DNA of 64,000 nt from contig NZ_CP031012.1 of NCBI RefSeq assembly GCF_009497775.1, positions 3,933,235 to 3,997,234 on the forward strand, written 5' to 3'. How positions within the stretch are numbered: the first letter of the stretch is position 1; each line of letters begins with the position of its first letter. This DNA comes from Alcaligenes faecalis (GTDB lineage Bacteria; Pseudomonadota; Gammaproteobacteria; Burkholderiales; Burkholderiaceae_B). Shown one piece after another: positions 30,015 to 37,461 of this stretch. Made by a program: the position numbers and the translations under genes. The notes below the pieces were generated by a model. It did no database searches, was not told the DNA's origin, and worked only from the letters and a program-made list of their open reading frames with translations.

Positions 30015-31202
30015 TCAGGCGTGAGCCGACGTCCGGCTTAGCCGTGCATCCAGTCCCGCCAACAACAAGGAAACCACCGCGATGATGACGCCTACCCAGG
30101 CAACCGAGGCCAAGCCATAGCCCAGGCTGATCGGGATACCGGCCAGCAAAGGTGCCAAGGTCAAACCAGCCTGAAAAGCGGAGGCGTTGGTGGCCCCTGC
30201 CAACATGGGTGCATCCGGTGCCAACACATACACACGCCCCCACACTGCCGGGTTCAATAGAAAACCTGCCAGGCCCAGCATGAACACCATGGCAACCGTT
30301 GCCCACACCGAAGCGGCAAACAAGGCGATGATGGCCGAGCTGATAATCAGGCCAATAATCCCCGCGACCAAAGTTCCACGCGGCTGACCATCAGCGGTAC
30401 GGCCACCTATCGTCAAACCGATAAAGGCACCGACACCGAACAGGATCAGGACCGCTGGCAACCATTCCGCATTCAAGCCACTGACTTCCATCAGCAAGGC
30501 GGCGATATAGCCAAAGGTGCCCATGTACGCAGCCGTGGTGAACATGGTGGTGGCATAGGCCACCCACAGGGCGGAACGCTTCATGGCACGCAATTCAGTG
30601 ACCAGATCCGGCTCTTTTGCATCGCTGGCAGTGTGCTTGGGCAAGGCCAGCAGGACGGCGACTGCGGAAATCACGGTGACGGCAATCACCGCCCAGAAAC
30701 CGCCTCGCCAGCCTGTCGCCTCACTGATGTATGTCCCCGCCGGGCCGCCCAGCACCATGGCCACCGTCAAACCACTGACCACAATGGACAAGGCCTTGGC
30801 GCGGCGATCCGGTGGCGACAACTGCACAGCCGTGGCCGCTGCCACGGACCAGAAACAGGCATAGGCCAAACCCATGCCAAAGCGCGCCAGCAAAATGGCC
30901 CAGTAGCCCTGTGCCAGCAAACTGACCACCGTAGCCGCAATAAAAGCCAGCTGACTGATGAACAAGGCACTGCGGCTAGGCCAGCGCAAGGCCAGGATCG
31001 CAAAAGGCGGGCCACCAATCAGCGCCCCCACCGCAAAGGCTGAAATCAGGGTGCCTGCGGTAGGCAAGGAAATGCGCAGATCCTCCGCAATCATGGGCAG
31101 GATGCCGCCCATCAGAAACTCGGCACTGCCCATGGCAAACAGGCTCAGGGCAAGCAGATAGACGGCAGACGGAATGGTTCCAGTGGTTTTCAGGCTACTC
31201 AT
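30015..31202 (-). CDS. MFS transporter, DHA1 type (Cmx/AraJ-like)
   Basis: 395 residues and about 12 transmembrane helices. Start MSSLKTTGTIPSAVYLLALSLFAMGSAEF resembles actinobacterial and proteobacterial chloramphenicol/arabinose efflux pumps of the Cmx/CmrA/AraJ group. Motif C-like GGPAGTYISEATGWRGGFW is present. It lies 28 bp after the DUF2938 gene and is probably cotranscribed from the MerR-type promoter at 31762-31792. Confidence 0.83.
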   Translation of the reverse strand: MSSLKTTGTIPSAVYLLALSLFAMGSAEFLMGGILPMIAEDLRISLPTAGTLISAFAVGALIGGPPFAILALRWPSRSALFISQLAFIAATVVSLLAQGYWAILLARFGMGLAYACFWSVAAATAVQLSPPDRRAKALSIVVSGLTVAMVLGGPAGTYISEATGWRGGFWAVIAVTVISAVAVLLALPKHTASDAKEPDLVTELRAMKRSALWVAYATTMFTTAAYMGTFGYIAALLMEVSGLNAEWLPAVLILFGVGAFIGLTIGGRTADGQPRGTLVAGIIGLIISSAIIALFAASVWATVAMVFMLGLAGFLLNPAVWGRVYVLAPDAPMLAGATNASAFQAGLTLAPLLAGIPISLGYGLASVAWVGVIIAVVSLLLAGLDARLSRTSAHA

Positions 31203-31230
31203 GACAGGTGTCCCAACAAATTACAGCGCC

Positions 31231-31722
31231 TTAGGCCACTTGCTTGATCAGCAAGGCCGCAAGGTACATACCCAAACCAAAAATCGCGTGTGTCAGCAAG
31301 CTGCGCAAACGATTGATCCAAGGCGTAGGGGTACGCGATGCAGCCACTCCGGCTCCCATGGCGGGCTGCATGACAAAAAAGGGCATCACGACCGTCACCG
31401 TGCCCACAATGACGGCGGGCAGCCAGCGGGGATCTTGCAGCCACGCGGTGCCATAGACCGCAACCAGCAAAAAGGCGAAAACAATGCCCACGGCATAGTG
31501 AATGAACCAGCCCAGGGCAGACTCCCCCGCAATCGGTTCAGCCTTGCCGATATTGCTGTGCGCGATCTGACCACGCAGCAAATATCCGGCCCAGCGGCCC
31601 ACCATGGCGTAGTTCAGCGTGGCAACGCCCATCGCCTTTTGAATCAGGCCCCAGATATCCATAAAGATGGTGGCTCCGACCCCGATCAGAATCACATGCA
31701 CCCACTCATTGATCGATAACAT
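31231..31722 (-). CDS. DUF2938 family membrane protein
   Basis: 163 residues with four hydrophobic segments; function unknown. The family-like core includes MDIWGLIQKAMGV, GRWAGYLLRG and PFFVMQPAMGAGVAASRTP. ATG 31722 (MLSINEWVHV) has AAAGGA 6-7 nt upstream; an in-frame TTG lies two codons earlier. First gene after the MerR-type promoter, followed by the MFS gene. Confidence 0.82.
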   Translation of the reverse strand: MLSINEWVHVILIGVGATIFMDIWGLIQKAMGVATLNYAMVGRWAGYLLRGQIAHSNIGKAEPIAGESALGWFIHYAVGIVFAFLLVAVYGTAWLQDPRWLPAVIVGTVTVVMPFFVMQPAMGAGVAASRTPTPWINRLRSLLTHAIFGLGMYLAALLIKQVA

Positions 31723-31761
31723 TGGCAATCCTTTCCGTTGATAAGCACATCGTTTTGAGCG

Positions 31762-31792
31762 ATCATAGAAGTTGAAGTCAACTTCAAGTCAA
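31762..31792 (-). promoter_or_regulatory. MerR-type promoter with 19-bp spacer
   Basis: On the minus strand TTGACT (31787-31792), exactly 19 bp, then TATGAT (31762-31767). The spacer contains the dyad TTGAAG-N4-CTTCAA (31772-31787). Over-long 19-bp spacers with a central dyad are the hallmark of promoters activated by MerR-family proteins, and a merR gene lies divergently at 31803. Confidence 0.88.
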
Positions 31793-31802
31793 TAGGTGCA
31801 AG

Positions 31803-32246
31803 ATGGATATTTCAGAAGTCGCCAAACAAACAGGCTTGCCCTCCTCCACCGTGCGCTATTACGAGAAGGAAGGCCTGATCAGCGCGGTCAGCGCTCCCGG
31901 AGAACGGCGTCGTTTCACCCCACAAGTGCTGGATCAACTGGCCTTGATTGCCTTGGGGCAAGCGGGCGGTTTGTCGCTGGAAGAAATACGGGCCATGCTG
32001 CCTCCCGATGGCTCTCCGCAGGTAGACAGGCAGTTGCTGCTGTCCAAGGCCGATCAACTGGATGCCACCATCAAGCGCCTGAAAGCCATGAGCGAAGGCT
32101 TGCGCCACGCCGCCCACTGCCCCGCCGCCAACCATACGCAATGCCCTCAATTCCAGCGCTTGCTAAAGGCTGCCGCCATCCGGGTGAAGAAGAACAAGAC
32201 GGGCAACTCCAGCGAGGCGGTGTCACGTCTTGCCAAAACCTTGTAG
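31803..32246 (+). CDS. MerR-family transcriptional regulator
   Basis: 147 residues. N-terminal winged helix-turn-helix (ISEVAKQTGLPSSTVRYYEKEGLI), a coiled-coil dimerisation helix, and a C-terminal segment with two cysteines (HCPAANHTQCPQF) that could bind a metal or sense a thiol-reactive compound. It begins 11 bp from the divergent MerR-type promoter and very probably controls the DUF2938-MFS unit and itself. The inducer is unknown. Confidence 0.92.
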   Translation: MDISEVAKQTGLPSSTVRYYEKEGLISAVSAPGERRRFTPQVLDQLALIALGQAGGLSLEEIRAMLPPDGSPQVDRQLLLSKADQLDATIKRLKAMSEGLRHAAHCPAANHTQCPQFQRLLKAAAIRVKKNKTGNSSEAVSRLAKTL

Positions 32247-32279
32247 GGCAAAAAACCAACAGCCGTCACGGGCCGAGGC

Positions 32280-32309
32280 TTCAAGGCTGTAAAAACCTCC
32301 CCCTATAAT
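32280..32309 (+). promoter_or_regulatory. Promoter of the FloR-like leader transcript
   Basis: TATAAT at 32304-32309 is a perfect -10. TTCAAG at 32280-32285 is a weak -35 with an 18-bp spacer. Transcription from here would give an untranslated leader of about 230 nt before the exporter ATG at 32546. Confidence 0.65.
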
Positions 32310-32411
32310 GAACAGCTGTCGCGCCACATCCCTTTGGACTGCGCCAGACGCAGCCATCAAGCGTTTCCCCCGCGACACATCTGCAAGCTATTTATGTGAG
32401 GAGCCGTCTGC

Positions 32412-32441
32412 ATGACGAGCACTGAGTCAGCAACTGAGTAA
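32412..32441 (+). CDS. Nine-residue leader peptide upstream of the FloR/CmlA-like exporter
   Basis: ATG at 32412 opens a nine-codon frame encoding MTSTESATE, ending in TAA at 32439-32441. GAGGAG is about 8 nt upstream, a good ribosome site. The stop codon is followed immediately by an 11-bp hairpin. A short translated leader directly before a hairpin and a phenicol-type exporter gene is the layout of the cmlA attenuator, whose leader, as I recall it, is also nine residues and similarly Ser/Thr-rich. Confidence 0.7.
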   Translation: MTSTESATE

Positions 32442-32525
32442 GCCGCAACAAGCTCTTGTCTTGTTGCGGCGTTCTGTACTTCCAATCCCGCTGATTGATA
32501 ACAAACAGACGCCGCCCGATCTCTT
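32442..32525 (+). promoter_or_regulatory. Attenuator-like region with two mutually exclusive hairpins
   Basis: Hairpin 1: GCCGCAACAAG (32442-32452) pairs perfectly with CTTGTTGCGGC (32460-32470), loop 7 nt. Hairpin 2: GCGGCG plus TCTG (32466-32471, 32473-32476) can pair with CAGACGCCGC (32506-32515), and is followed by CTCTTTTT. Both use 32466-32470, so they cannot form together. A ribosome stalled on the leader peptide would disrupt hairpin 1. Which state is permissive is not settled by sequence alone. Confidence 0.62.
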
Positions 32526-32545
32526 TTTCGAGTGGTAATTTTGTT

Positions 32546-33745
32546 ATGTCTTCCTCACGCTCTTCCTGGGCTTATACGCTGCCAGCCACCCTGCTGCTGA
32601 TGGCGCCCTTCGACATCCTCGCTTCCCTGGGGATGGATATTTACCTGCCTGTCGTCCCGGCCATGCCGGAGCTTCTGGGCACAACCCCAGCCGTCATCCA
32701 GCTGACTCTTAGCCTGTACATGCTGCTATTGGGTGCGGGGCAACTGATCTTTGGCCCCCTGTCGGACCGCATAGGCCGACGACCTGTTTTGCTGACAGGT
32801 GCCGCTCTGTTCGTGCTGGCTTCAACAGCCGCTGCCTTGTCCAGCTCCGCCTGGGCTTTTGTCGGTTTTCGGGTGCTGCAAGCACTGGGGGCCTCGGCCA
32901 CCCTTGTGGCCCTGTTTGCCACGGTGCGCGATGTGTATGCCGACCGCCCCGAGGGCGTGGTGATCTACAGCCTGTTCAGCTCCATCCTGGCATTCGTACC
33001 CGCATTGGGGCCTATTGCAGGTGCTCTGATTGCCCGTGCGGGCGGGTGGCAAGCCATCTTCCTGAGCCTGGCCGGAATGGGGCTGCTGGCCTGGATCCAT
33101 GCGCTGTTCCGTTGGCATGAAACCCGGCCTGCCAAGCCAATGCATTCACAGCAGTCCGCACTGGCCGTCTTCAAAAGCCCGGCGTTCTGGGTCTATACCC
33201 TGGGTTTTTCCACCGGGATGGGAACATTTTTTGTCTACTTCTCGACCGCGCCACGAGTCCTGATCGGACAAGCAGCTTATTCAGAAATGAGCTTCAGCCT
33301 GGCCTTTGCCAGCGTTGCCCTGGTGATGATTGCCACCACCCGCCTGTCCAAAACCTTTGTGGCTCGCTGGGGCACAGCGGGAAGCCTGAAACGCGGCATG
33401 GGCTTGATCGCCCTTGCCGCCCTATTGCTGGCAACAGGACAGCTCTTGCTGAAACCCTCCTTTGCCAGCTTTATCCTGCCCATGTGGCTGGCCGCCATTG
33501 GCATTGTGATGACCGTATCCGTCACCGCCAATGGCGCCTTGGCCCAGTTCAACGACGTGGCCGGTTCCGCCGTGGCAATCTACTTTTGCGTGGAAAGCCT
33601 GATCGTTAGCGTGATTGGCACCTTGGCAGTGACCTTGCTGGATGGGGATACTGCGTGGCCGCTGGTGGTGTTTGGTCTGGGGATGAGCAGCATGGTTTTG
33701 CTTGCTTTGATGCTGCTGGAGGCAAGGAGCAAACGCGAGGCTTGA
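32546..33745 (+). CDS. FloR/CmlA-family MFS exporter (phenicol efflux type)
   Basis: 399 residues, 12 helices, DHA1 drug:H+ antiporter. From memory of FloR, long stretches match closely: WAYTLPA, LLLMAPFDILASL, MDIYLPVVPAMP, DRPEGVVIY, FSTAPRVLIGQA, and FWVYTLGFS-GMGTFF. This places it nearer FloR than CmlA1. Start MSSSRSSWAYT at 32546; an in-frame TTG at 32495 is possible but lies in the attenuator. Followed by a terminator. Phenicol export is the likely function, with actual resistance unproven. Confidence 0.88.
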   Translation: MSSSRSSWAYTLPATLLLMAPFDILASLGMDIYLPVVPAMPELLGTTPAVIQLTLSLYMLLLGAGQLIFGPLSDRIGRRPVLLTGAALFVLASTAAALSSSAWAFVGFRVLQALGASATLVALFATVRDVYADRPEGVVIYSLFSSILAFVPALGPIAGALIARAGGWQAIFLSLAGMGLLAWIHALFRWHETRPAKPMHSQQSALAVFKSPAFWVYTLGFSTGMGTFFVYFSTAPRVLIGQAAYSEMSFSLAFASVALVMIATTRLSKTFVARWGTAGSLKRGMGLIALAALLLATGQLLLKPSFASFILPMWLAAIGIVMTVSVTANGALAQFNDVAGSAVAIYFCVESLIVSVIGTLAVTLLDGDTAWPLVVFGLGMSSMVLLALMLLEARSKREA

Positions 33746-33755
33746 AGTCAAAAAA

Positions 33756-33778
33756 GGAAGGCTTTCGATAAGCCTTCC
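33756..33778 (+). terminator. Terminator after the FloR-like gene
   Basis: GGAAGGCTT (33756-33764), loop TCGAT, AAGCCTTCC (33770-33778), then CTTCATTT. It lies 11 bp past the stop codon; the A-run on its 5' side would also serve minus-strand transcripts. Confidence 0.78.
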
Positions 33779-33861
33779 CTTCATTTGGACCACCCGTCGC
33801 CACTGCTCATGAGTCATTTCAGGACCGAGCTACGACGGACAACAATGCAATCAAGCGTACC

Positions 33862-33912
33862 CATGTCCGTAATCCCAGTCCCAAGTACACATAAGGACTG
33901 GGATTACGGACA
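33862..33912. repeat. Perfect 19-bp inverted repeat next to a broken GNAT gene
   Basis: Arm 33862-33880 (ATGTCCGTAATCCCAGTCC) is the exact complement of arm 33894-33912, with a 13-nt loop. It lies 6 bp beyond the pseudogene stop. No U-run follows on either strand, so it is not a standard intrinsic terminator. Confidence 0.7.
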
Positions 33913-33917
33913 TTAAG

Positions 33918-34406
33918 TCAGCAAGCCGTCCCCAGGTTCAAGTCATACGTCACCCACGCTGTTGCCTGAGCCAGACCATCGTATAGCCTGCGCGCCTGCG
34001 CATTGTCCTGCGCCGTAATCCAGCGCAGAAACGGCCAACCTTGTTCCTTGCCAGCCTGGGCGACAGCCTCAATCAAGCGGCGACCCAGCCCGCTGCCTCG
34101 CTGTTCAGGCGACACAAACAAGTCATCCAGAAAGCCAGCATCCTTGCCCAGCAAGGGCTCCGGGAAAGGACGGTAATGCGCCAAACCCAGCAGCGCACCA
34201 TTCGCCGGAACTACCACCTTCCCCTGCAAAGGATGCTGCGCATCCAGCAGCCAGGACTAGGTACGAGCCAGGATCTCTTCATTCATGGGCTCTTTGTAAA
34301 ACTCGGCGTACTGCCGATACAGCAGCTCCCAAGCGGCCCGGTCTTGGGGCTGCAAATCCCGGATCTGAATACCATCGGCTACTGGCTGTTCTGAACTGCT
34401 AGTCAT
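33918..34406 (-). pseudogene. GNAT N-acetyltransferase gene interrupted by an in-frame amber codon
   Basis: Reading from ATG 34406 (MTSSSEQPVADGIQIRDL) the frame encodes a normal GNAT start, including RAAWELLYRQYAEFY. An in-frame TAG follows at 34257-34259 after ILART, and the same frame continues without shift (SWLLDAQHPLQGKV) to the acetyl-CoA loop SPEQRGSGLGRRLIEA and the stop at 33918. One substitution (Trp TGG or Gln CAG to TAG) explains it. Last gene of the GST-LLM unit, 18 bp after the LLM gene. Confidence 0.88.
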
Positions 34407-34424
34407 GCTTGTCTTCCCCTGTCG

Positions 34425-35456
34425 CTACCATGCTGTTGCAAGGGCAGGCTGTTCCTGATGAGAGGCAAAATGCGGCAGCACATATTCAGCCAGCTCCTGG
34501 ATAATTTCCGCCGCAGGTCGCTGCGCAAACTGAATACCCAAAGCGGCATGATTCACTCCGGCTGCCTGCCATTCCTCCAACAAGGTAATCAACCCCTTGC
34601 GCCCGGTACGCAGTGTAAAGCCACCTCGCAAGGGGGTGCGTGGATAATCCGGGTCGTCCACCAGATCCAGCCATTCATTGGTCATGTGCGGGCGGAAACC
34701 GCCATCGGGAATCCGCGCTCGCCATGCCTGAATTTTGGCAGCCAGCCTTTGCGGGCCCAGCGGTGTATGTGTGGCTTCCGGGTAAGTCAGCCAACCATCG
34801 GCATGCTCTGCAATCCATTCGGGCGACTGCCCCGAGGAACTGGTGACAATCAGGGGAATGGAGCCATGCACGGGCTTGGGTAACAGCTCTGCCGTATCGA
34901 AGCGGCCTAGCGGAGAGTCGATATTCAGTTGCCCCGCTTGTGTTAACTGACGGAAGTAGCTGACAGCCTGTGCAAATCGCTCTGCCCGTTCGGCTCGCTC
35001 CACACCATAGGCAGGAAACTCCACGGGTCTGTCCCCGGAAGCAATACCCAGCACCAAGCGTCCGCCGGACAACTGATCAATGGTGAAGGCGGATTTGGCC
35101 AGGTCGATCGGGTGACGCAAGGAGAAAATCGTGCTGCCCGTGGCCAAAGCCACCCGCTTGGTGCGAGCAGCCAGAAAAGCCAGATAGGTAAAGGGGTCGA
35201 ACACCTGCCCCGCATCGCCAAAGCTGGGGTCATACAAAGGTACGTCTCGTACCCACACCGCTGCAAAATCCTGGCGGTCTATCTCCTCTACCAGCGCTGC
35301 CTGCCCAGCCAGCACACTCATATCGCCTTCATAAAAACGCAGAGGCAGGAAGATACCCATGGTCAGGCGACCCGGCGCAAACATGCGGCTATAGCCAGGG
35401 TGATTGGCAAAGGCAGGGAAAGATGCGCCTTGAGTCAGGCTTTTTTCAATCGTCAT
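34425..35456 (-). CDS. LLM-class flavin-dependent oxidoreductase
   Basis: 343 residues, luciferase-like (beta/alpha)8 monooxygenase fold. Typical segments: WVRDVPLYDPSFGD, ALATGSTIFSLRHP, KSAFTIDQLSGGRLVLGIASGDRP and TSSSGQSPEWIAEHADGW. Probably uses FMNH2 or F420-independent flavin; the substrate is unknown. GAGGGG precedes the ATG. 12 bp after the GST gene, so both are likely one operon, under the divergent LysR regulator. Confidence 0.86.
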   Translation of the reverse strand: MTIEKSLTQGASFPAFANHPGYSRMFAPGRLTMGIFLPLRFYEGDMSVLAGQAALVEEIDRQDFAAVWVRDVPLYDPSFGDAGQVFDPFTYLAFLAARTKRVALATGSTIFSLRHPIDLAKSAFTIDQLSGGRLVLGIASGDRPVEFPAYGVERAERAERFAQAVSYFRQLTQAGQLNIDSPLGRFDTAELLPKPVHGSIPLIVTSSSGQSPEWIAEHADGWLTYPEATHTPLGPQRLAAKIQAWRARIPDGGFRPHMTNEWLDLVDDPDYPRTPLRGGFTLRTGRKGLITLLEEWQAAGVNHAALGIQFAQRPAAEIIQELAEYVLPHFASHQEQPALATAW

Positions 35457-35468
35457 GATGTTTTCCCC

Positions 35469-36092
35469 TCAAACGCCGGTAGCGGGTTCAGGCAAGGTGA
35501 TGCCTTTGCGAACTGCGGGGCGCTGGGCCACACGTTCATGCCAGGCGCTCATATGTAGGTACTGGCTGAAATCAAAGTCGATAATCCGCGCAATATGCGT
35601 CCAGCCAAAATGCGCAATATCGGCAATGGAGTAGTCCTGTCCTGCCAGATAAGGATGGTCGGCCAAGCGTGTATCCAGCACGGTGAACAGATCATTCACC
35701 AGACGGCGGTAGCGCTCGATAGCGGCCGGGATCTTCTCTTGGGCAAACAGCTCGAAATGCACGCGCTGGCCCAGAATCGGCCCCACGCTGGAGGCGTGAA
35801 ACTGCAGCCACTTGATCGTTTCCCAGCGCTGAATGGGGTCTTTTGAAAGCAATTGGCCGGTTTTCTCCGCCAGATACAGCAGGATCGCGGCGGACTCGAA
35901 CAGGACAATACCTGTTTCATCATCCTTCATCACCGGGATACGCCCATGCGGATTCAGAGTCAGAAACTCCGGCTGCTTATGTTCGTTCGCTTCAATACGC
36001 ACGTGATGCAGGCGATACGGTAGCGCCAGCTCTTCCAGGGCGATGGTCGCCTTAAAGCCGTTAGGCGAACTATCGGTGTACAGATCAATCAT
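35469..36092 (-). CDS. Glutathione S-transferase
   Basis: 207 residues. N-terminal thioredoxin-like domain (MIDLYTDSSPNGFKATIALEEL, with SPN at the active-site position and ESAAILLYLAEKTG for glutathione gamma-glutamyl contact) and an alpha-helical C-terminal domain (YLAGQDYSIADIAHFGW). First gene of the unit with the LLM oxidoreductase. Nu-class-like features (NG following the active-site Ser) suggest YghU/YfcG relatives, which is tentative. Confidence 0.9.
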   Translation of the reverse strand: MIDLYTDSSPNGFKATIALEELALPYRLHHVRIEANEHKQPEFLTLNPHGRIPVMKDDETGIVLFESAAILLYLAEKTGQLLSKDPIQRWETIKWLQFHASSVGPILGQRVHFELFAQEKIPAAIERYRRLVNDLFTVLDTRLADHPYLAGQDYSIADIAHFGWTHIARIIDFDFSQYLHMSAWHERVAQRPAVRKGITLPEPATGV

Positions 36093-36133
36093 GGTGTGGC
36101 TCTCAAACTGAAAGTTCGCTCTTCTTTTGTATA

Positions 36134-36236
36134 TAGATAAGCTAAACTTTAAAAACGATACAGAAGCCTATTTTCCCCAGCTATAAAGACAAAGAAAAAC
36201 GATTAAATCTGCTTTATAGATTTAGATAAACTAAAC
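36134..36236. promoter_or_regulatory. Two near-identical 14-bp direct repeats in the GST/LysR divergent region
   Basis: TAGATAAGCTAAAC (36134-36147) and TAGATAAACTAAAC (36223-36236) differ at one base. One lies near the GST promoter and the other abuts the LysR start codon. Plausible binding sites of the LysR protein for GST activation and autorepression; inferred from position. Confidence 0.5.
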
Positions 36237-36237
36237 C

Positions 36238-37122
36238 ATGAATCCTGTCTTTCCTTTGCAGGCTCTGCGCGCCTTTACCGAAGTCGGACGCCACGGCAGC
36301 ATCAAGCTGGCCGCCCAGTCGCTGGGTGTGACCTCGGGCGCAGTCAGCCAGCAAATCCGGCTGCTGGAAGATCGCTTGGGCGTGACACTGTTTGTGCGCA
36401 GCCACCACAAAATGAGCCTGAGCGAAGCAGGTGAACAGGTCTACCCTGTCCTGCTGACGGCGTTTGACCAGATCGAACAGGCCATGCACACGCTGGAGGC
36501 CACCAAGCAGCGCAAGACACTGACGATCAGCACCGTGCCTTCCTTTGCCGCTTCTTGGCTGATTCCCCGGCTGGCCGATTTCAAGCAGCGCCATCCCGAT
36601 ATCGAAATCCGTGTGGAGGCCTCCCCCACGCTGGTGGACCTGCGTCGAGACAAAGTCGATATCGCCATTCGCCACGGCTTGGGCGTATACCCCGGCTTGC
36701 AGGCCGAGCCCTTGATGGCCCCTGTCTTGCTGCCTGTAGCCAGCCCTGCGTTGCTGAAAGGCAAGCCAGCTATTCAGGAACCAGCAGATTGCCTGGAGTG
36801 GCCACTGCTACAAGATGCCGACCGAGCCGACTGGGCCCTCTGGCTGTCTGCCCACGGAGTGGAGGACGATGCGCGCGCCGATAGAGGCACGGCTTTCGAG
36901 GATGATTACCTGCTGATACGCGGCGCAATTGCGGGCCTGGGGTTGGCCTTGATACCGCAAGAATATGCGCAGGATGAAATAGCCGCAGGCCGCTTGATGC
37001 AAGTGCTGAACAAGCCCTGGCCAGCCCGCTTTGCCTACTATCTGGTGACCTTGCCCGATACGACGCAAAGAGCAGAGGTCCGTGCCTTTAGTGATTGGAT
37101 AGTCGAGCAAGCCCAGTTATAG
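36238..37122 (+). CDS. LysR-family transcriptional regulator (GcvA-like)
   Basis: 294 residues. Helix-turn-helix: GSIKLAAQSLGVTSGAVSQQIRLLEDRLGVTLFVR, with the GAVSQQI recognition helix common in GcvA-type members. Effector domain includes EIRVEASPTLVDLRRDKVDIAIRHG. Divergent from GST, which it probably regulates together with the LLM gene. A trinucleotide repeat begins 20 bp after the stop. Confidence 0.91.
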   Translation: MNPVFPLQALRAFTEVGRHGSIKLAAQSLGVTSGAVSQQIRLLEDRLGVTLFVRSHHKMSLSEAGEQVYPVLLTAFDQIEQAMHTLEATKQRKTLTISTVPSFAASWLIPRLADFKQRHPDIEIRVEASPTLVDLRRDKVDIAIRHGLGVYPGLQAEPLMAPVLLPVASPALLKGKPAIQEPADCLEWPLLQDADRADWALWLSAHGVEDDARADRGTAFEDDYLLIRGAIAGLGLALIPQEYAQDEIAAGRLMQVLNKPWPARFAYYLVTLPDTTQRAEVRAFSDWIVEQAQL

Positions 37123-37140
37123 CAAGGTAGCCAGGCTTCT

Positions 37141-37218
<78 letters not shown>

Positions 37219-37403
37219 GGCGACGGTGGCGGTGGTAACGATGACCGCTATCGCACAGCGGTAGGGAAAAGCAGAAAGCACTTAATCGCCTCCCGATCCG
37301 GCCTATGTAGGACCACCACTTCAACAGACCTCATTTCGACGCCCCCCTGCTCCAGACCTCAAGAATCAGCCTGACTTCCAACAAGGAAGCATATGATTTT
37401 TTG

Positions 37404-37434
37404 AAAAAAAAGCCCCGTCCAAAAGGGACGGGGC
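37404..37434 (-). terminator. Terminator of the Rieske/reductase operon
   Basis: GCCCCGTCC (37412-37420) pairs with GGACGGGGC (37426-37434) across a 5-nt loop. On the minus strand an eight-base U-run follows (A-run 37404-37411). It lies 28 bp past the reductase stop. Confidence 0.9.
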
Positions 37435-37461
37435 AAACCTCAACAAGCAAGTGAAAAACTC

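Noticed and set aside
34257..34259. Amber codon as a recoding site (pyrrolysine or programmed read-through)
   Set aside because: No recoding context is visible and GNAT enzymes do not use such residues; a simple nonsense mutation is the simpler view.
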